Translations under genes and position numbers: made by a program | Source of the DNA: Chloroflexota bacterium | GTDB lineage: Bacteria; Chloroflexota; Limnocylindria; Limnocylindrales; CSP1-4 | Direction: 5' to 3' | Assembly (NCBI GenBank): GCA_013694835.1 | Contig: JACDBP010000356.1 | Location: 1 to 16,861, forward strand | DNA: 16,861 nucleotides | Part shown: piece after piece, positions 6,022-14,678 of the stretch | Numbering within the stretch: position 1 is the stretch's first letter | Layout of the letters: each line of letters starts with the position of its first letter | The notes under the pieces: generated by a model | What the model saw: the letters and a program-made list of their open reading frames with translations, nothing else | What the model was told of the DNA's origin: nothing | Database searches by the model: none

Positions 6022-6926
6022 GCGACCTCGTGGCGCTGCTGACCGATCCCCTCGCCTCCGGGTTCATGCAGCGCGGCCTCCTGGCAGGGGTGATCGTGGC
6101 ACTGGTCTGCGGGGTGATGGGCAGCTTCGTGGTGCTCAAGGGTCTGGCGTTCATCGGCGACGCAGTGAGTCACGCTGCCTTCCCGGGCCTGGTCATCGCG
6201 TACCTGTTGGGCGTGCCGCTGTACCTTGGCGGATCGGTCGCGGCGGTGGCCACGGCACTGGCCATCGCCTGGGTCTCCCGGCGCGGCGGATTACGGTTCG
6301 ACACCGCCGTCGGTGTGCTGTTCGCCGGCATGTTCGCCCTGGGGGTGCTGTTGTTCACGACCATCGAGGGGTATGCGGGCGACCTGCTCGGCTACCTCGT
6401 GGGCAACGTCCTGTTCATCACCGCCGAGGACCTGGTGCAGCTGGCGGTGCTCGCGATGATCGTCCTGGCGATCGTGCTGCTGCTGCGCAAGGAACTGCTG
6501 TACGCCACGTTCGACCCCGGCGGCGCGCAGGCATCGGGCCTGCCGGTCGCGCGCCTCGAGTACCTCCTGTTGGGACTGCTCGGCGTCACCATCGTGGTCA
6601 GCATCCAGGCCGTCGGCATCATCCTCGTCGTGGCGATGCTGGTCACGCCGGCGGCGACAGCCCAGCTGCTGGTGGTGCGCTTCTCGCGGTTGTTGTCGCT
6701 GGCTGCGGCGCTCGCCGTCGCCTCGTCAGTGATCGGGCTGTACCTCAGCTTCTACCTCGACGTGGCCTCGGGGGCGGCCATCGTGCTGGTGGAGACGGTC
6801 GCCTTCGGCCTCGCGATGGCTCTCGGTCCGCGTACCGGCCTGATCCATCGCGTTCGGCAGAGCCGGGTCGTGCCCGACGCCGAGTCGCGCAGCGGCTCAG
6901 GCATCGTGGGGGCGCGCGTCCCCTGA
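6018..6926 (+). CDS. znuB: Metal ABC transporter permease (ZnuB/MntB-like, ABC-3 family)
   Basis: 302 residues with about eight or nine hydrophobic segments. Family signatures include GSFVVLKGLAFIGDAVSHAAFPG (positions 35-57), typical of ABC-3 metal permeases, then LLYATFDPGGAQASGLPVARLEY (158-180), the coupling region to the ATPase, and VGIILVVAMLVTPAATAQLL further on. It forms the membrane channel for the metal delivered by the lipoprotein. The GTG start overlaps the ATPase stop by 4 nt, so the two are translationally coupled. The last 25 or so residues are polar and basic and probably cytoplasmic. Confidence 0.93.
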   Translation: MSDLVALLTDPLASGFMQRGLLAGVIVALVCGVMGSFVVLKGLAFIGDAVSHAAFPGLVIAYLLGVPLYLGGSVAAVATALAIAWVSRRGGLRFDTAVGVLFAGMFALGVLLFTTIEGYAGDLLGYLVGNVLFITAEDLVQLAVLAMIVLAIVLLLRKELLYATFDPGGAQASGLPVARLEYLLLGLLGVTIVVSIQAVGIILVVAMLVTPAATAQLLVVRFSRLLSLAAALAVASSVIGLYLSFYLDVASGAAIVLVETVAFGLAMALGPRTGLIHRVRQSRVVPDAESRSGSGIVGARVP

Positions 6927-6975
6927 CGTCGGCGCCGGCCTGCGCGGAGAACGCGCCGGGGCCCTGGGCAGGTGC

Positions 6976-6981
6976 TAGGGT
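6976..6981 (+). promoter_or_regulatory. Predicted extended -10 (TGC-TAGGGT) of mscL
   Basis: TGCTAGGGT at 6973-6981 fits an extended -10 and would start transcription about 37 nt before the mscL ATG, leaving a short leader with a ribosome site. A -35 is not evident. The operon reading through from znuB is an alternative. Confidence 0.4.
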
Positions 6982-7024
6982 CAGTCTCCACGCGGCTGGG
7001 GGCGAGGACCAGGCTGGGAGGCGG

Positions 7025-7447
7025 ATGTATACCGAGTTTCGGTCGTTCCTGTTGACGACCAACGCGCTGGCACTGGCGATCGGCGTGATCATCGGGGTGG
7101 CACTCGGGACCGTCGTCGCCTCGCTCGTGGCCGACATCATCATGCCGCCCATCGGGCTGCTGCTCGGCGGCGTCGATCTCGGTGCGCTCAAGGTGGTGCT
7201 GAAGGCCGCCTCGGGCGACCAGCCGGAGGTCGCCATCCGCTGGGGCACGTTCCTGAACGCCGTCATCACGTTCGTGATGGTGGCCCTCGTCGTGTTCCTG
7301 ATCAGCCGCCGCTTCCTGCCGCATCCCGACGATCCCGCTACCACGACCTGTCCCTACTGCCTGGACGCCGTCTCCGCCGATGCGACCCGCTGCCGCTCAT
7401 GCACCAGCGAACTCCTCAAGGACGGGGAGCAGGCCCGCGGCAGCTGA
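7025..7447 (+). CDS. mscL: Large-conductance mechanosensitive channel MscL with C-terminal zinc ribbon
   Basis: 140 residues. Residues 1-95 are MscL: N-terminal amphipathic MYTEFRSFLL, TM1 with ALAIGVIIGVALGTVV (the pore-gate leucine and valine positions are L17 and V21), the invariant SLVADIIMPPIG turn (33-44), a short periplasmic loop, and TM2 TFLNAVITFVMVALVVFLI. MscL opens under membrane tension to release solutes during hypo-osmotic shock. The usual C-terminal helical bundle is replaced by a zinc ribbon: CPYC (109-112) and CRSC (123-126). GGGAGG just ahead of the ATG is a good ribosome site. It lies 98 bp after the metal-uptake operon and converges with the aldehyde dehydrogenase gene. 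Confidence 0.92.
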   Translation: MYTEFRSFLLTTNALALAIGVIIGVALGTVVASLVADIIMPPIGLLLGGVDLGALKVVLKAASGDQPEVAIRWGTFLNAVITFVMVALVVFLISRRFLPHPDDPATTTCPYCLDAVSADATRCRSCTSELLKDGEQARGS

Positions 7448-7455
7448 CGTGTGAT

Positions 7456-7473
7456 CGGCCGTTGTCCCGGCCG
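7456..7473. terminator. Hairpin between convergent mscL and aldehyde dehydrogenase genes
   Basis: CGGCCG (7456-7461) and CGGCCG (7468-7473) form a 6-bp stem around TTGTCC, in the 30 bp between two stop codons on opposite strands. Position suits a bidirectional terminator, though no T-run follows. Confidence 0.4.
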
Positions 7474-7477
7474 TGGA

Positions 7478-8947
7478 TCAGTCGGACGGCGTCGGAGCCG
7501 GCTTCTCGGGGTGGGCCAGGACCAGGATCCTGATCTCGGTCATGTCCTCGATCGCCCAGCGGAGACCCTCGCGACCAAGGCCGGAGTCCTTGACCCCGCC
7601 GTAGGGCATGTGGTCGATGCGGTAGGTCGGGATGTCATTGACCATCACGCCGCCGACCTCGAGCTCGTTGAAGGCCTGCCAGGCGTGCTCCAGGTCGTTC
7701 GTGAAGACGCCGGTCTGGAGGCCGTAGAAGGAATCGTTCACCCGGGCGATGGCCTCGTCGAAAGCGGCGAAGGGGAATGCGACGACGACCGGCGCGAACG
7801 CCTCGTTGGAGCAGATCTGAGCGCGGTCCGGCACGTCGGTGAGCACCGTCGGCGGGAAGAACGAGCCTTCGGCCCTGCCCCCGGTCAGCAGCTTGCCGCC
7901 CATCGCGACCGCCTCGTCCACCCACTGTCGGGCACGAGCTGCCGCTTGCGCGTCGACCATCGGGCCGAGGACCGTCTCGGGGTCCAGTGGGGAGCCTGAT
8001 CGGATCGACTCGGCCGCCTTGACGAACCGGTCCATGAATGTCTCCCAGAGGCGCTCGTGGACGAACATCCGCTGGACGCTGATGCAGACCTGACCGGCGT
8101 ACGTGAAGGCACCGATGAGACACCGCTGGACGGCCCAGTCCAGGTCGGCGGACTCGTCGACGATGACGCCCGCATTGCCGCCCAGCTCCAGCACGACCTT
8201 CTTCTTGCCGGCGCGCTGTTTCATCCGCCAGCCGACGCTCGGCGAGCCGGTGAAGGTGAGCAGCTTGAAGCGCTCGTCCTCGACCATCCGGTCGCCGAGC
8301 TCGCGGCTCATCGGCAGGATGCTGACCGAGCCCTGCGGCACGCCCGCTGCTTCCACGATCTCGGCGATGGAGAGCATCGTCAGCGGATCCTTGGACGGAG
8401 GCTTGAGCACGATCGGGTTGCCCGACGCGATCGCCGGGGCCAACTTGTGGGCGGCCAGGTTGAGCGGGAAGTTGAAGGGGCTGATCGCCGCGATCGGACC
8501 GATCGGAAAGCGCCTGGTGATGCCCACCCGGTCCTTCGAGGCGGGCATGAGGTCGAGCGGGATCAGCTCGCCGTACATGCGCTCGGCTTCCTCGGCACCG
8601 AGACGGAACGTGACGACGGCCCGGTCGACCTCCACCAGCGAGTCGCGGATCGGCTTGCCGGACTCGAGCGTGATCGTCCGTGCCAGCTCCTCGCGGCGTG
8701 CCTTCACGCCGCTGCTGATCTCCCGCAGGATCCGGCCGCGCTCGTAGGCAGGCGACCTGCGCGTCACCTCGAACGCACTGACCGCCGCCTGGGTGGCCTC
8801 CTCGAGCTGATCGGGCGTAGCGGTGTAGGTCGCGCCCGCGAGCTCGGCAGCGTCGGCCGGGTTGGCCACCTCCAGGACATCCGGCGAGTCGACCCAGCGG
8901 CCGGCCAGGAACATGGGATGGGGCTTGGTCGACGTCGTCAGGGCCAT
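7478..8947 (-). CDS. NAD(P)-dependent aldehyde dehydrogenase (lactaldehyde/GapN-like subgroup)
   Basis: 489 residues, full length for the ALDH superfamily. Catalytic and cofactor features are intact: SPFNFPLN with N159, K182 in IVLKPPSKDP, the Rossmann turn FTGSPSVG (232-239), general base E254 in LELGGNAG, nucleophile C288 in YAGQVCISVQRM, and the C-terminal GGVKDSGLGREG. It oxidises an aldehyde to the acid. The PFNFPLNLAAHKLAPAIASG and YAGQVCISVQ segments resemble archaeal lactaldehyde/phosphate-aldehyde dehydrogenases, but the substrate cannot be fixed from sequence. GAGGAG lies about 6 nt ahead of the ATG at 8947. It appears monocistronic, divergent from the PhzF-family gene. Confidence 0.93.
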   Translation of the reverse strand: MALTTSTKPHPMFLAGRWVDSPDVLEVANPADAAELAGATYTATPDQLEEATQAAVSAFEVTRRSPAYERGRILREISSGVKARREELARTITLESGKPIRDSLVEVDRAVVTFRLGAEEAERMYGELIPLDLMPASKDRVGITRRFPIGPIAAISPFNFPLNLAAHKLAPAIASGNPIVLKPPSKDPLTMLSIAEIVEAAGVPQGSVSILPMSRELGDRMVEDERFKLLTFTGSPSVGWRMKQRAGKKKVVLELGGNAGVIVDESADLDWAVQRCLIGAFTYAGQVCISVQRMFVHERLWETFMDRFVKAAESIRSGSPLDPETVLGPMVDAQAAARARQWVDEAVAMGGKLLTGGRAEGSFFPPTVLTDVPDRAQICSNEAFAPVVVAFPFAAFDEAIARVNDSFYGLQTGVFTNDLEHAWQAFNELEVGGVMVNDIPTYRIDHMPYGGVKDSGLGREGLRWAIEDMTEIRILVLAHPEKPAPTPSD

Positions 8948-8974
8948 ATCGTGCTCCTCGGGTGTCGGGCCTCG

Positions 8975-8980
8975 ATTCTA
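8975..8980 (-). promoter_or_regulatory. Predicted -10 (TAGAAT) of the aldehyde dehydrogenase gene
   Basis: Minus-strand TAGAAT would start transcription near 8968, leaving a leader of about 20 nt that contains the GAGGAG ribosome site. The -35 is weak or absent. This gene is a contrast to the leaderless ones: box farther away, ribosome site present. Confidence 0.45.
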
Positions 8981-9249
8981 CGCGACGGGTCCGCCCGAAG
9001 GCCGGCCACCTGAGGGCCTCCCCGGCGGGCGTTGCCACGGAACCCCTTGGTGACGGCTACGGTGGCGCGACCGGCGGCGCGGTCGCTCCGTACACGCGCT
9101 GGGCATAAGTCCGAGCGTAGCTGGCTGGGAAGCGCGTGGTGGCGCACCGGTCGGGACGTAGTGTTCGCGTATCAGTCACCAGACCTGAGATCCGTGCGCT
9201 GTCGGTGCATCGCGACCCGTGTGTGGGCACCCGTCGGCGGTGGCGCCGC

Positions 9250-9255
9250 TAGACT
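9250..9255 (+). promoter_or_regulatory. Predicted -10 (TAGACT) of the PhzF-family gene, leaderless start
   Basis: TAGACT is followed by seven bases and GTG 9263. There is no Shine-Dalgarno and no clear -35. Confidence 0.45.
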
Positions 9256-9262
9256 CCGGCGC

Positions 9263-10273
9263 GTGACCCGCAGGTTCCGATTCCGACAGGTCGACGTATT
9301 CGCCGATCGACCGCTGTCCGGCAACCCGCTGGCCGTCTTCACCGACGCCACCGGGCTGACCGAGGAGGAGATGCAGCGGCTCGCCCGCGAGATGAACCTC
9401 TCCGAGACGACCTTCGTCCTGCCGCCGAGCGCGGCCGGAGCCGATGCGGGTGCCGCCTACAGGATGCGGATCTTCACGCCGGGTGAAGAGCTCCCCGCCG
9501 CGGGCCACCCGGCGCTCGGCACCGCCTGGGTGCTGGCCGACGATGGACGCTTCGAGTTGGAGGCGCCCCGGACCGATATCCGGTACGAGACGGCGCTCGG
9601 TGTCCAGTCGCTGTGGCTCGAGGTGCGGCCGGCCGAAGCCGGCGAAGCAGCGGACGACGAGCGCCCGGGCGACAGGATCGGCGCGGTGACGATGGTCCAG
9701 AGCGCCGCGGAGCTGATCCATGTCATCGACCCCGACGAGTTGGACGAACTCGGGGAAGCGCTGGAGATCGGCGTGCCGTACCTGCGTTGGAAGCCGAAGC
9801 GCGGCGCTCCGTCGAAGTCCCCGGCGGCCGTCATCTCGACCGGCCTGCCGTTCCTCATCGTTCCCGTCCAGGACCTCCAGATGCTGGAGGACATCTCGAA
9901 CGAGCGAAGCCACCAGATCGCCGACTTCGCCTCGACCTACGGCTCCGATTCGGCCGCGCTCGTGGCCCCGGGCAACGCCGGCGCGGTGCCGGATGCCGAC
10001 GTCCACGTGCGAGTGCTCGTTCACCCGCGCCAGGGCATCACCGAGGATCCCGCCACAGGTTCGGCCGCCGGCCCCATCGCGGTGTACCTCGGCCGCCTGG
10101 CTCGAACTCGCGATGCGACCTATCGCCTGGTCATCGAGCAGGGCGTGGAGGTCGGCCGGCCGTCACGCCTCGTTGCGGAGGTCGACTTCGACGGCGGCGG
10201 CCAACCGGGCGAGGTCCGCGTCTCGGGCTGCGTGGCGCCCCTGATCGAGGGCTGGGTCGAGCTGCCGGACTAG
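9263..10273 (+). CDS. PhzF-family isomerase/epimerase-like protein
   Basis: 336 residues, slightly long for PhzF-family (diaminopimelate-epimerase fold) proteins, which are usually 260-300. Start FRFRQVDVFADRPLSGNPLAV is the family N-terminus. E48 in MNLSETTFV is the catalytic acid of PhzF, H82 is in the conserved AAGHPALG, and TEDPATGSAAGP near the C-terminus is the second family signature. In phenazine producers PhzF isomerises a dihydro-hydroxyanthranilate, but most members, including orphan ones like this with no phz genes around, have unknown substrates. The extra length is mostly in acidic inserts around 120-165. GTG 9263 is chosen over upstream codons because it opens exactly at the family N-terminus and follows a TAGACT box by 7 nt. 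Confidence 0.9.
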   Translation: MTRRFRFRQVDVFADRPLSGNPLAVFTDATGLTEEEMQRLAREMNLSETTFVLPPSAAGADAGAAYRMRIFTPGEELPAAGHPALGTAWVLADDGRFELEAPRTDIRYETALGVQSLWLEVRPAEAGEAADDERPGDRIGAVTMVQSAAELIHVIDPDELDELGEALEIGVPYLRWKPKRGAPSKSPAAVISTGLPFLIVPVQDLQMLEDISNERSHQIADFASTYGSDSAALVAPGNAGAVPDADVHVRVLVHPRQGITEDPATGSAAGPIAVYLGRLARTRDATYRLVIEQGVEVGRPSRLVAEVDFDGGGQPGEVRVSGCVAPLIEGWVELPD

Positions 10274-10299
10274 CGCTTCTTGCGACGTTGTGCCGCTCA

Positions 10300-10436
10300 T
10301 CAGGCACACAGGGTCCCGACAGGAATCACCGCGACACCGTCATTGCGGACGTAGCCGTAGCCTGTGGCGGTGATGATCGCGAGGGCCAGAGGTTCGCCGA
10401 TGGCGCCGGTGTCGATCCTGTCTCGGAGCTTGCTTT
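10300..10436 (-). pseudogene. C-terminal remnant of an AAA-type ATPase (DUF4143-like end)
   Basis: On the minus strand, about 45 codons end at a TGA (10302-10300) and read protein-like: LRDRIDTGAIGEPLALAI, then ITATGYGYVRNDGVAVIPVG, then TLCA. This looks like the extreme C-terminus of prokaryotic AAA ATPases with a DUF4143 domain, which end in a Y-x-Y-x-R-x-DGV-x-V-x-PIG-x-L pattern; that match is from memory. The frame meets a stop at 10447-10449 and protein character ends near 10436, where the tandem repeats start. The rest of the gene is absent. This is a decayed fragment left by deletion or an insertion-sequence event. Confidence 0.5.
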
Positions 10437-10505
10437 TGCGGAGCTTTCAGGGGGACGTCTGCGGAGTTTTAAGGGGGATGTCTGCGGGTCGTCAGGGAGA
10501 CGTTC
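10437..10505 (+). repeat. Degenerate 23-bp tandem repeats, possible insertion-sequence end
   Basis: Three head-to-tail units: 10437-10459, 10460-10482 and 10483-10505. Each begins TGCGG and contains CAGGGGGACGTC, AAGGGGGATGTC or CAGGGAGACGTTC. The first two units differ at 3 of 23 positions and the third is more diverged. A partial fourth unit starts at 10506 (GCGGACTC). Multiple short terminal repeats with a GGGGGA core recall the ends of IS21-family elements, but no transposase gene is present in the window. Confidence 0.5.
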
Positions 10506-10554
10506 GCGGACTCTGGCGAAGGCTGCCCTTGACGCTGCTCGCCGGATGCACACA

Positions 10555-10587
10555 GGCGGCGAGTCGAATCTTGACCCCCGAGCCGCC
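10555..10587 (-). terminator. Weak hairpin at the end of the amino-acid operon
   Basis: GGCGGC (10555-10560) can pair with GCCGCC (10582-10587), which touches the pheA stop. The loop is 21 nt and there is no T-run, so this is only a weak candidate for the operon terminator. The remaining bases between 10506 and 10586 show nothing else. Confidence 0.25.
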
Positions 10588-11456
10588 TACGGGGCAGGCT
10601 CCTCGGCCTTCGCGTAGGACCCCAGGAGCCGTAATGTCGACGAGGCAGCCTCCAGGTCCTGGAACGCCGCCTGGACGCGCGGCTCGCGCAGGTCGGCGTC
10701 GGCGTCGATCCAGAAGACGTACTCCCAGGCGCGGGAGCGGGACGGTCGCGATTCCAGCTTGTCCATGTTGAGCCCGGCGTCCTTGAGCACACCGAGGCAG
10801 CGGTGGAGCGAGCCCGGCTCGTTGCGAACGGTCATCGCGAGCGTCGTTCGGCGCGGACGGGAGTCTGCTGGTGCCGGAGCCTCCGGCGGCGCGGCCAACC
10901 CCGGACGCGTGACGACCAGGAAGCGCGTCCGGTTGAGTGGCTCGGTCTGGATGTCAGGGACCAGCACCTCCAGCCCGAACACCGCGGCGGCCCGCGGCGA
11001 GAGCACCGCGGCGGCGCCCCGCTCGCGGCGCTCCGCGATCATCCGGCCGGAGCCGGCGGTGTTGTAGGTGGTCAGCAGCGACCAGGGCTGCGATCGGAGG
11101 AACGCCTCCGCCTGGCCGAGCGCCTGGATGTGCGAGTAGACCGTGCTGATGGACTCGACGGTCTCACCCGGCAGCGCCGCGAAACAGAGCCGGACCGGAA
11201 CGATGACCTCGCCCACGATGATGAGGCCGTGTTCCAGCAGTAGGTCGTAGACCTCGCGGACGGTGCCGTTGACCAGGTTCTCGATCGGCAGGACGCCAGC
11301 GGCCAGCCCGCCACCGTTCGAGACCGCCTCGAAGACCTCGCGGAAGCCAGCGACCGGGCAGGCCTCCGCCCCCGGCGCGTACGCCAGAACGGCATCCTCC
11401 GCGAACGAGCCGCGCTCTCCCGCGAAGGCGATCCGGCTCGGCGCGGCCGCGCTCAA
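10587..11456 (-). CDS. pheA: Prephenate dehydratase with ACT domain
   Basis: 289 residues, the usual length for a monofunctional enzyme without chorismate mutase. Catalytic domain about 7-185: RIAFAGERGSFAEDA, LPIENLVNGTVREVYDLL, and the catalytic TRF motif (177-179, in EPLNRTRFLVV). ACT regulatory domain about 204-285: TVRNEPGSLHRCLGVL and LNMDKLESRPSR (229-240), the phenylalanine-binding ESRP signature. It converts prephenate to phenylpyruvate and should be inhibited by phenylalanine. The TTG at 11456 overlaps the ilvE stop (TTGA); no ATG or GTG lies closer to the family N-terminus. It is the last gene of the branched-chain operon. IlvE-type enzymes can also transaminate aromatic keto acids, which may explain the pairing. 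Confidence 0.93.
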   Translation of the reverse strand: MSAAAPSRIAFAGERGSFAEDAVLAYAPGAEACPVAGFREVFEAVSNGGGLAAGVLPIENLVNGTVREVYDLLLEHGLIIVGEVIVPVRLCFAALPGETVESISTVYSHIQALGQAEAFLRSQPWSLLTTYNTAGSGRMIAERRERGAAAVLSPRAAAVFGLEVLVPDIQTEPLNRTRFLVVTRPGLAAPPEAPAPADSRPRRTTLAMTVRNEPGSLHRCLGVLKDAGLNMDKLESRPSRSRAWEYVFWIDADADLREPRVQAAFQDLEAASSTLRLLGSYAKAEEPAP

Positions 11457-12421
11457 ACCGCCGTCAGCCAGTGCCGGTATCGCTCCTCCCTGCCGCGGAC
11501 GGCGGCGAAGTACCGCTCCTGGAGATGCGTCGTCACCGGCGTCTTGCCGTCCTCGCCGACCGGCCGGTCATCGACGGACGCGATGGCCGCGATCTGGACG
11601 CCGGTGCCGGTCAGGAACACCTCGTCGGCGGTGTAGAGCTCGGTCCTGTCGATGACCCGCTCGACGACCTCGAACCCCTCGTTCCGCGCCAGCTCGATGA
11701 CGGCGTCGCGCGTGATGCCCGGCAACACGTCCTCGGAGAGCGGCGGCGTGGCGATCGCCCGCTCGGTCACCAGGAACAGGTTCGCTGACGACGCCTCGGC
11801 GACGTGACCGTCTCTGTTGAGCATGATCGCCTCGCCGTAGCCGGCGGACTTCGCGTCCTCGACGGCGAGGCAGGCGTTCACGTAGGAGCCCGTGATCTTG
11901 CCGCGCGCCGGCATGGCGTTGTCATTGACGCGCTGCCAGGCGGAAACCGCGACGCGGAGGCCCTCGGTTGAGACGTAATCACCGAGTGGGAAGCTGTAGA
12001 TGGCGATGCGGTCGTCGAGCCCCGACAGCTGGAGGCGCACCGTCTGGGCAGACTTGTAGAGCAGCGGCCGGACATACAGATCGGCACTTTCGCCGTTGCG
12101 TCGGAGTAGGTCGCGGGTGATCTCCACGAGATCCTCAGCCGTCTCCGGGACCGCGGCGCGCACGAGGCGGCCGTTGCGCAGCAGCCGCCGGTAGTGCTCC
12201 AGCGCGAACAGGATGGCGAGCGAGCCGTCGTCCTGGCGATACGCCCGGATCCCCTCGAAGATCGCCGTGCCGTAGTTCAGCGCGTGGGTCGCGATGGAGA
12301 CATTGGCGGCCCCGGATGGGACGATCCGACCCTCGAAGTAGGCGAAGGCCCCGATCGTCACCCGACGCCCGTCGGTCCCCTGCGCCGATCGCGCGACCGG
12401 CGTCTCCGTCGGCGCGGTCAT
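11453..12421 (-). CDS. ilvE: Branched-chain amino acid aminotransferase
   Basis: 322 residues, class IV (fold IV) PLP aminotransferase. Motifs: ALNYGTAIFEGIRAY (47-61), RPLLYKS (118-124), the PLP lysine K175 in ARGKITGSYVNACLA, and HVAEASSANLFLV (206-218) with E209. It performs the last step of leucine, isoleucine and valine synthesis, using glutamate as amino donor. The N-terminal 20 or so residues are a Thr/Ala-rich extension. The ATG at 12421 overlaps the stop of the preceding gene (TGATG) and has GGTGGAG ahead of it. A longer reading upstream has no aminotransferase character. Confidence 0.94.
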   Translation of the reverse strand: MTAPTETPVARSAQGTDGRRVTIGAFAYFEGRIVPSGAANVSIATHALNYGTAIFEGIRAYRQDDGSLAILFALEHYRRLLRNGRLVRAAVPETAEDLVEITRDLLRRNGESADLYVRPLLYKSAQTVRLQLSGLDDRIAIYSFPLGDYVSTEGLRVAVSAWQRVNDNAMPARGKITGSYVNACLAVEDAKSAGYGEAIMLNRDGHVAEASSANLFLVTERAIATPPLSEDVLPGITRDAVIELARNEGFEVVERVIDRTELYTADEVFLTGTGVQIAAIASVDDRPVGEDGKTPVTTHLQERYFAAVRGREERYRHWLTAV

Positions 12422-12998
12422 CAGCTCCACCACCGCGTGGTGTCCGGCTTGGCCTCCGCCGGGTCGTACTCGGTCTGCGGGCCCGTCTCGCCGGGCGCCG
12501 CACGGAAGTTGCCGGCCGAATCGGTGGCACCCTGCCAGTGCGCCTCGGCCAAGAGCAGGTTGAGCGCCCCGATGTATGCCTCGATCGACGCCGCGATGAT
12601 GTTCGTGTTCTGGCTCGCACCCTCGTACGTGCCGTCCGACCGCGCGCCCTCTGCCCCTGCCGGCGGCGCGAGCCTGACCGTCACGGCACCCTCCGCGTCG
12701 GGGCCCTCGGCGACGGCGTGGACGTCGTAGGCCAGCAGCCGCGGGTGGCCCGTCAGCACGTCCGCGAGGGCCTGGTCGACGGCCCCGAACAGCGCATCGA
12801 CCGCACCGTTGCCCTCGGCGGACGCCTGCCAGCGATGATCGCCGCTCTCCAGGACCACGGCGCCGCGGCTGCGTGAGTTGGAGCCCGTGGTACACGTCCA
12901 GCGGACGAGGCGGATGCGCTGGTCCTCGGACTCGGCGGAACTCGGCGCGGCGGACTCTGCCGCTGCGTCCGCGCCGCCCGCGGCGGTCTGCTCGGTGG

Positions 12999-13002
<4 letters not shown>
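12421..13002 (-). CDS. Stand-alone LeuA-type allosteric (dimer) domain protein
   Basis: 193 residues with no catalytic barrel. After a low-complexity Ala/Glu/Ser head (1-26), the rest matches the LeuA_dimer regulatory domain at the C-terminus of isopropylmalate and citramalate synthases: RLVRWTCTTGSNSRSRGAVV, then SAEGNGAVDALFGAVDQAL, AYDVHAVAEGPDAEGAVTV, and SQNTNIIAASIEAYIGALN. The GNGxVDALF and TNIIxAS signatures line up with those in the flanking CimA and LeuA. It probably binds a branched-chain amino acid or modulates one of the two synthases by hetero-association; this is inference. ATG 13002 overlaps the cimA stop by 4 nt (ATGA) and its own stop overlaps the ilvE start. No frameshift from cimA is needed, because cimA already carries its own complete copy of the domain. 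Confidence 0.9.

Positions 13003-14674
<1,672 letters not shown>

Positions 14675-14678
<4 letters not shown>

Larger units (their letters stand above)
8948..9262. other. Divergent intergenic region, no gene seen
   Basis: It holds the two divergent promoters described separately and a perfect 7-bp hairpin (GCGACCG 9067-9073, loop, CGGTCGC 9080-9086). Open frames here have atypical Arg/Ser/Pro-rich translations and no motif. No tRNA or riboswitch shape was recognised. Confidence 0.5.

Noticed and set aside
7635..9038. Second long minus-strand frame over the aldehyde dehydrogenase gene
   Set aside because: It is a frame-shifted shadow with Gly/Arg/Ala-rich translation, whereas the other frame has every ALDH motif intact.
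9060..9250. Possible tRNA or structured RNA between the divergent genes
   Set aside because: No GTTCRANNC T-loop, no acceptor-stem pairing and no CCA end; only an isolated 7-bp hairpin was found.
10437..10505. Tandem repeats as a CRISPR array
   Set aside because: Units are head-to-tail with no spacers, are degenerate, and no cas genes are present.
10326..10553. Small minus-strand frame of 75 codons across the tandem repeats
   Set aside because: Its translation follows the repeat units and shows no protein character; the remnant in the other minus-strand frame is far more protein-like.
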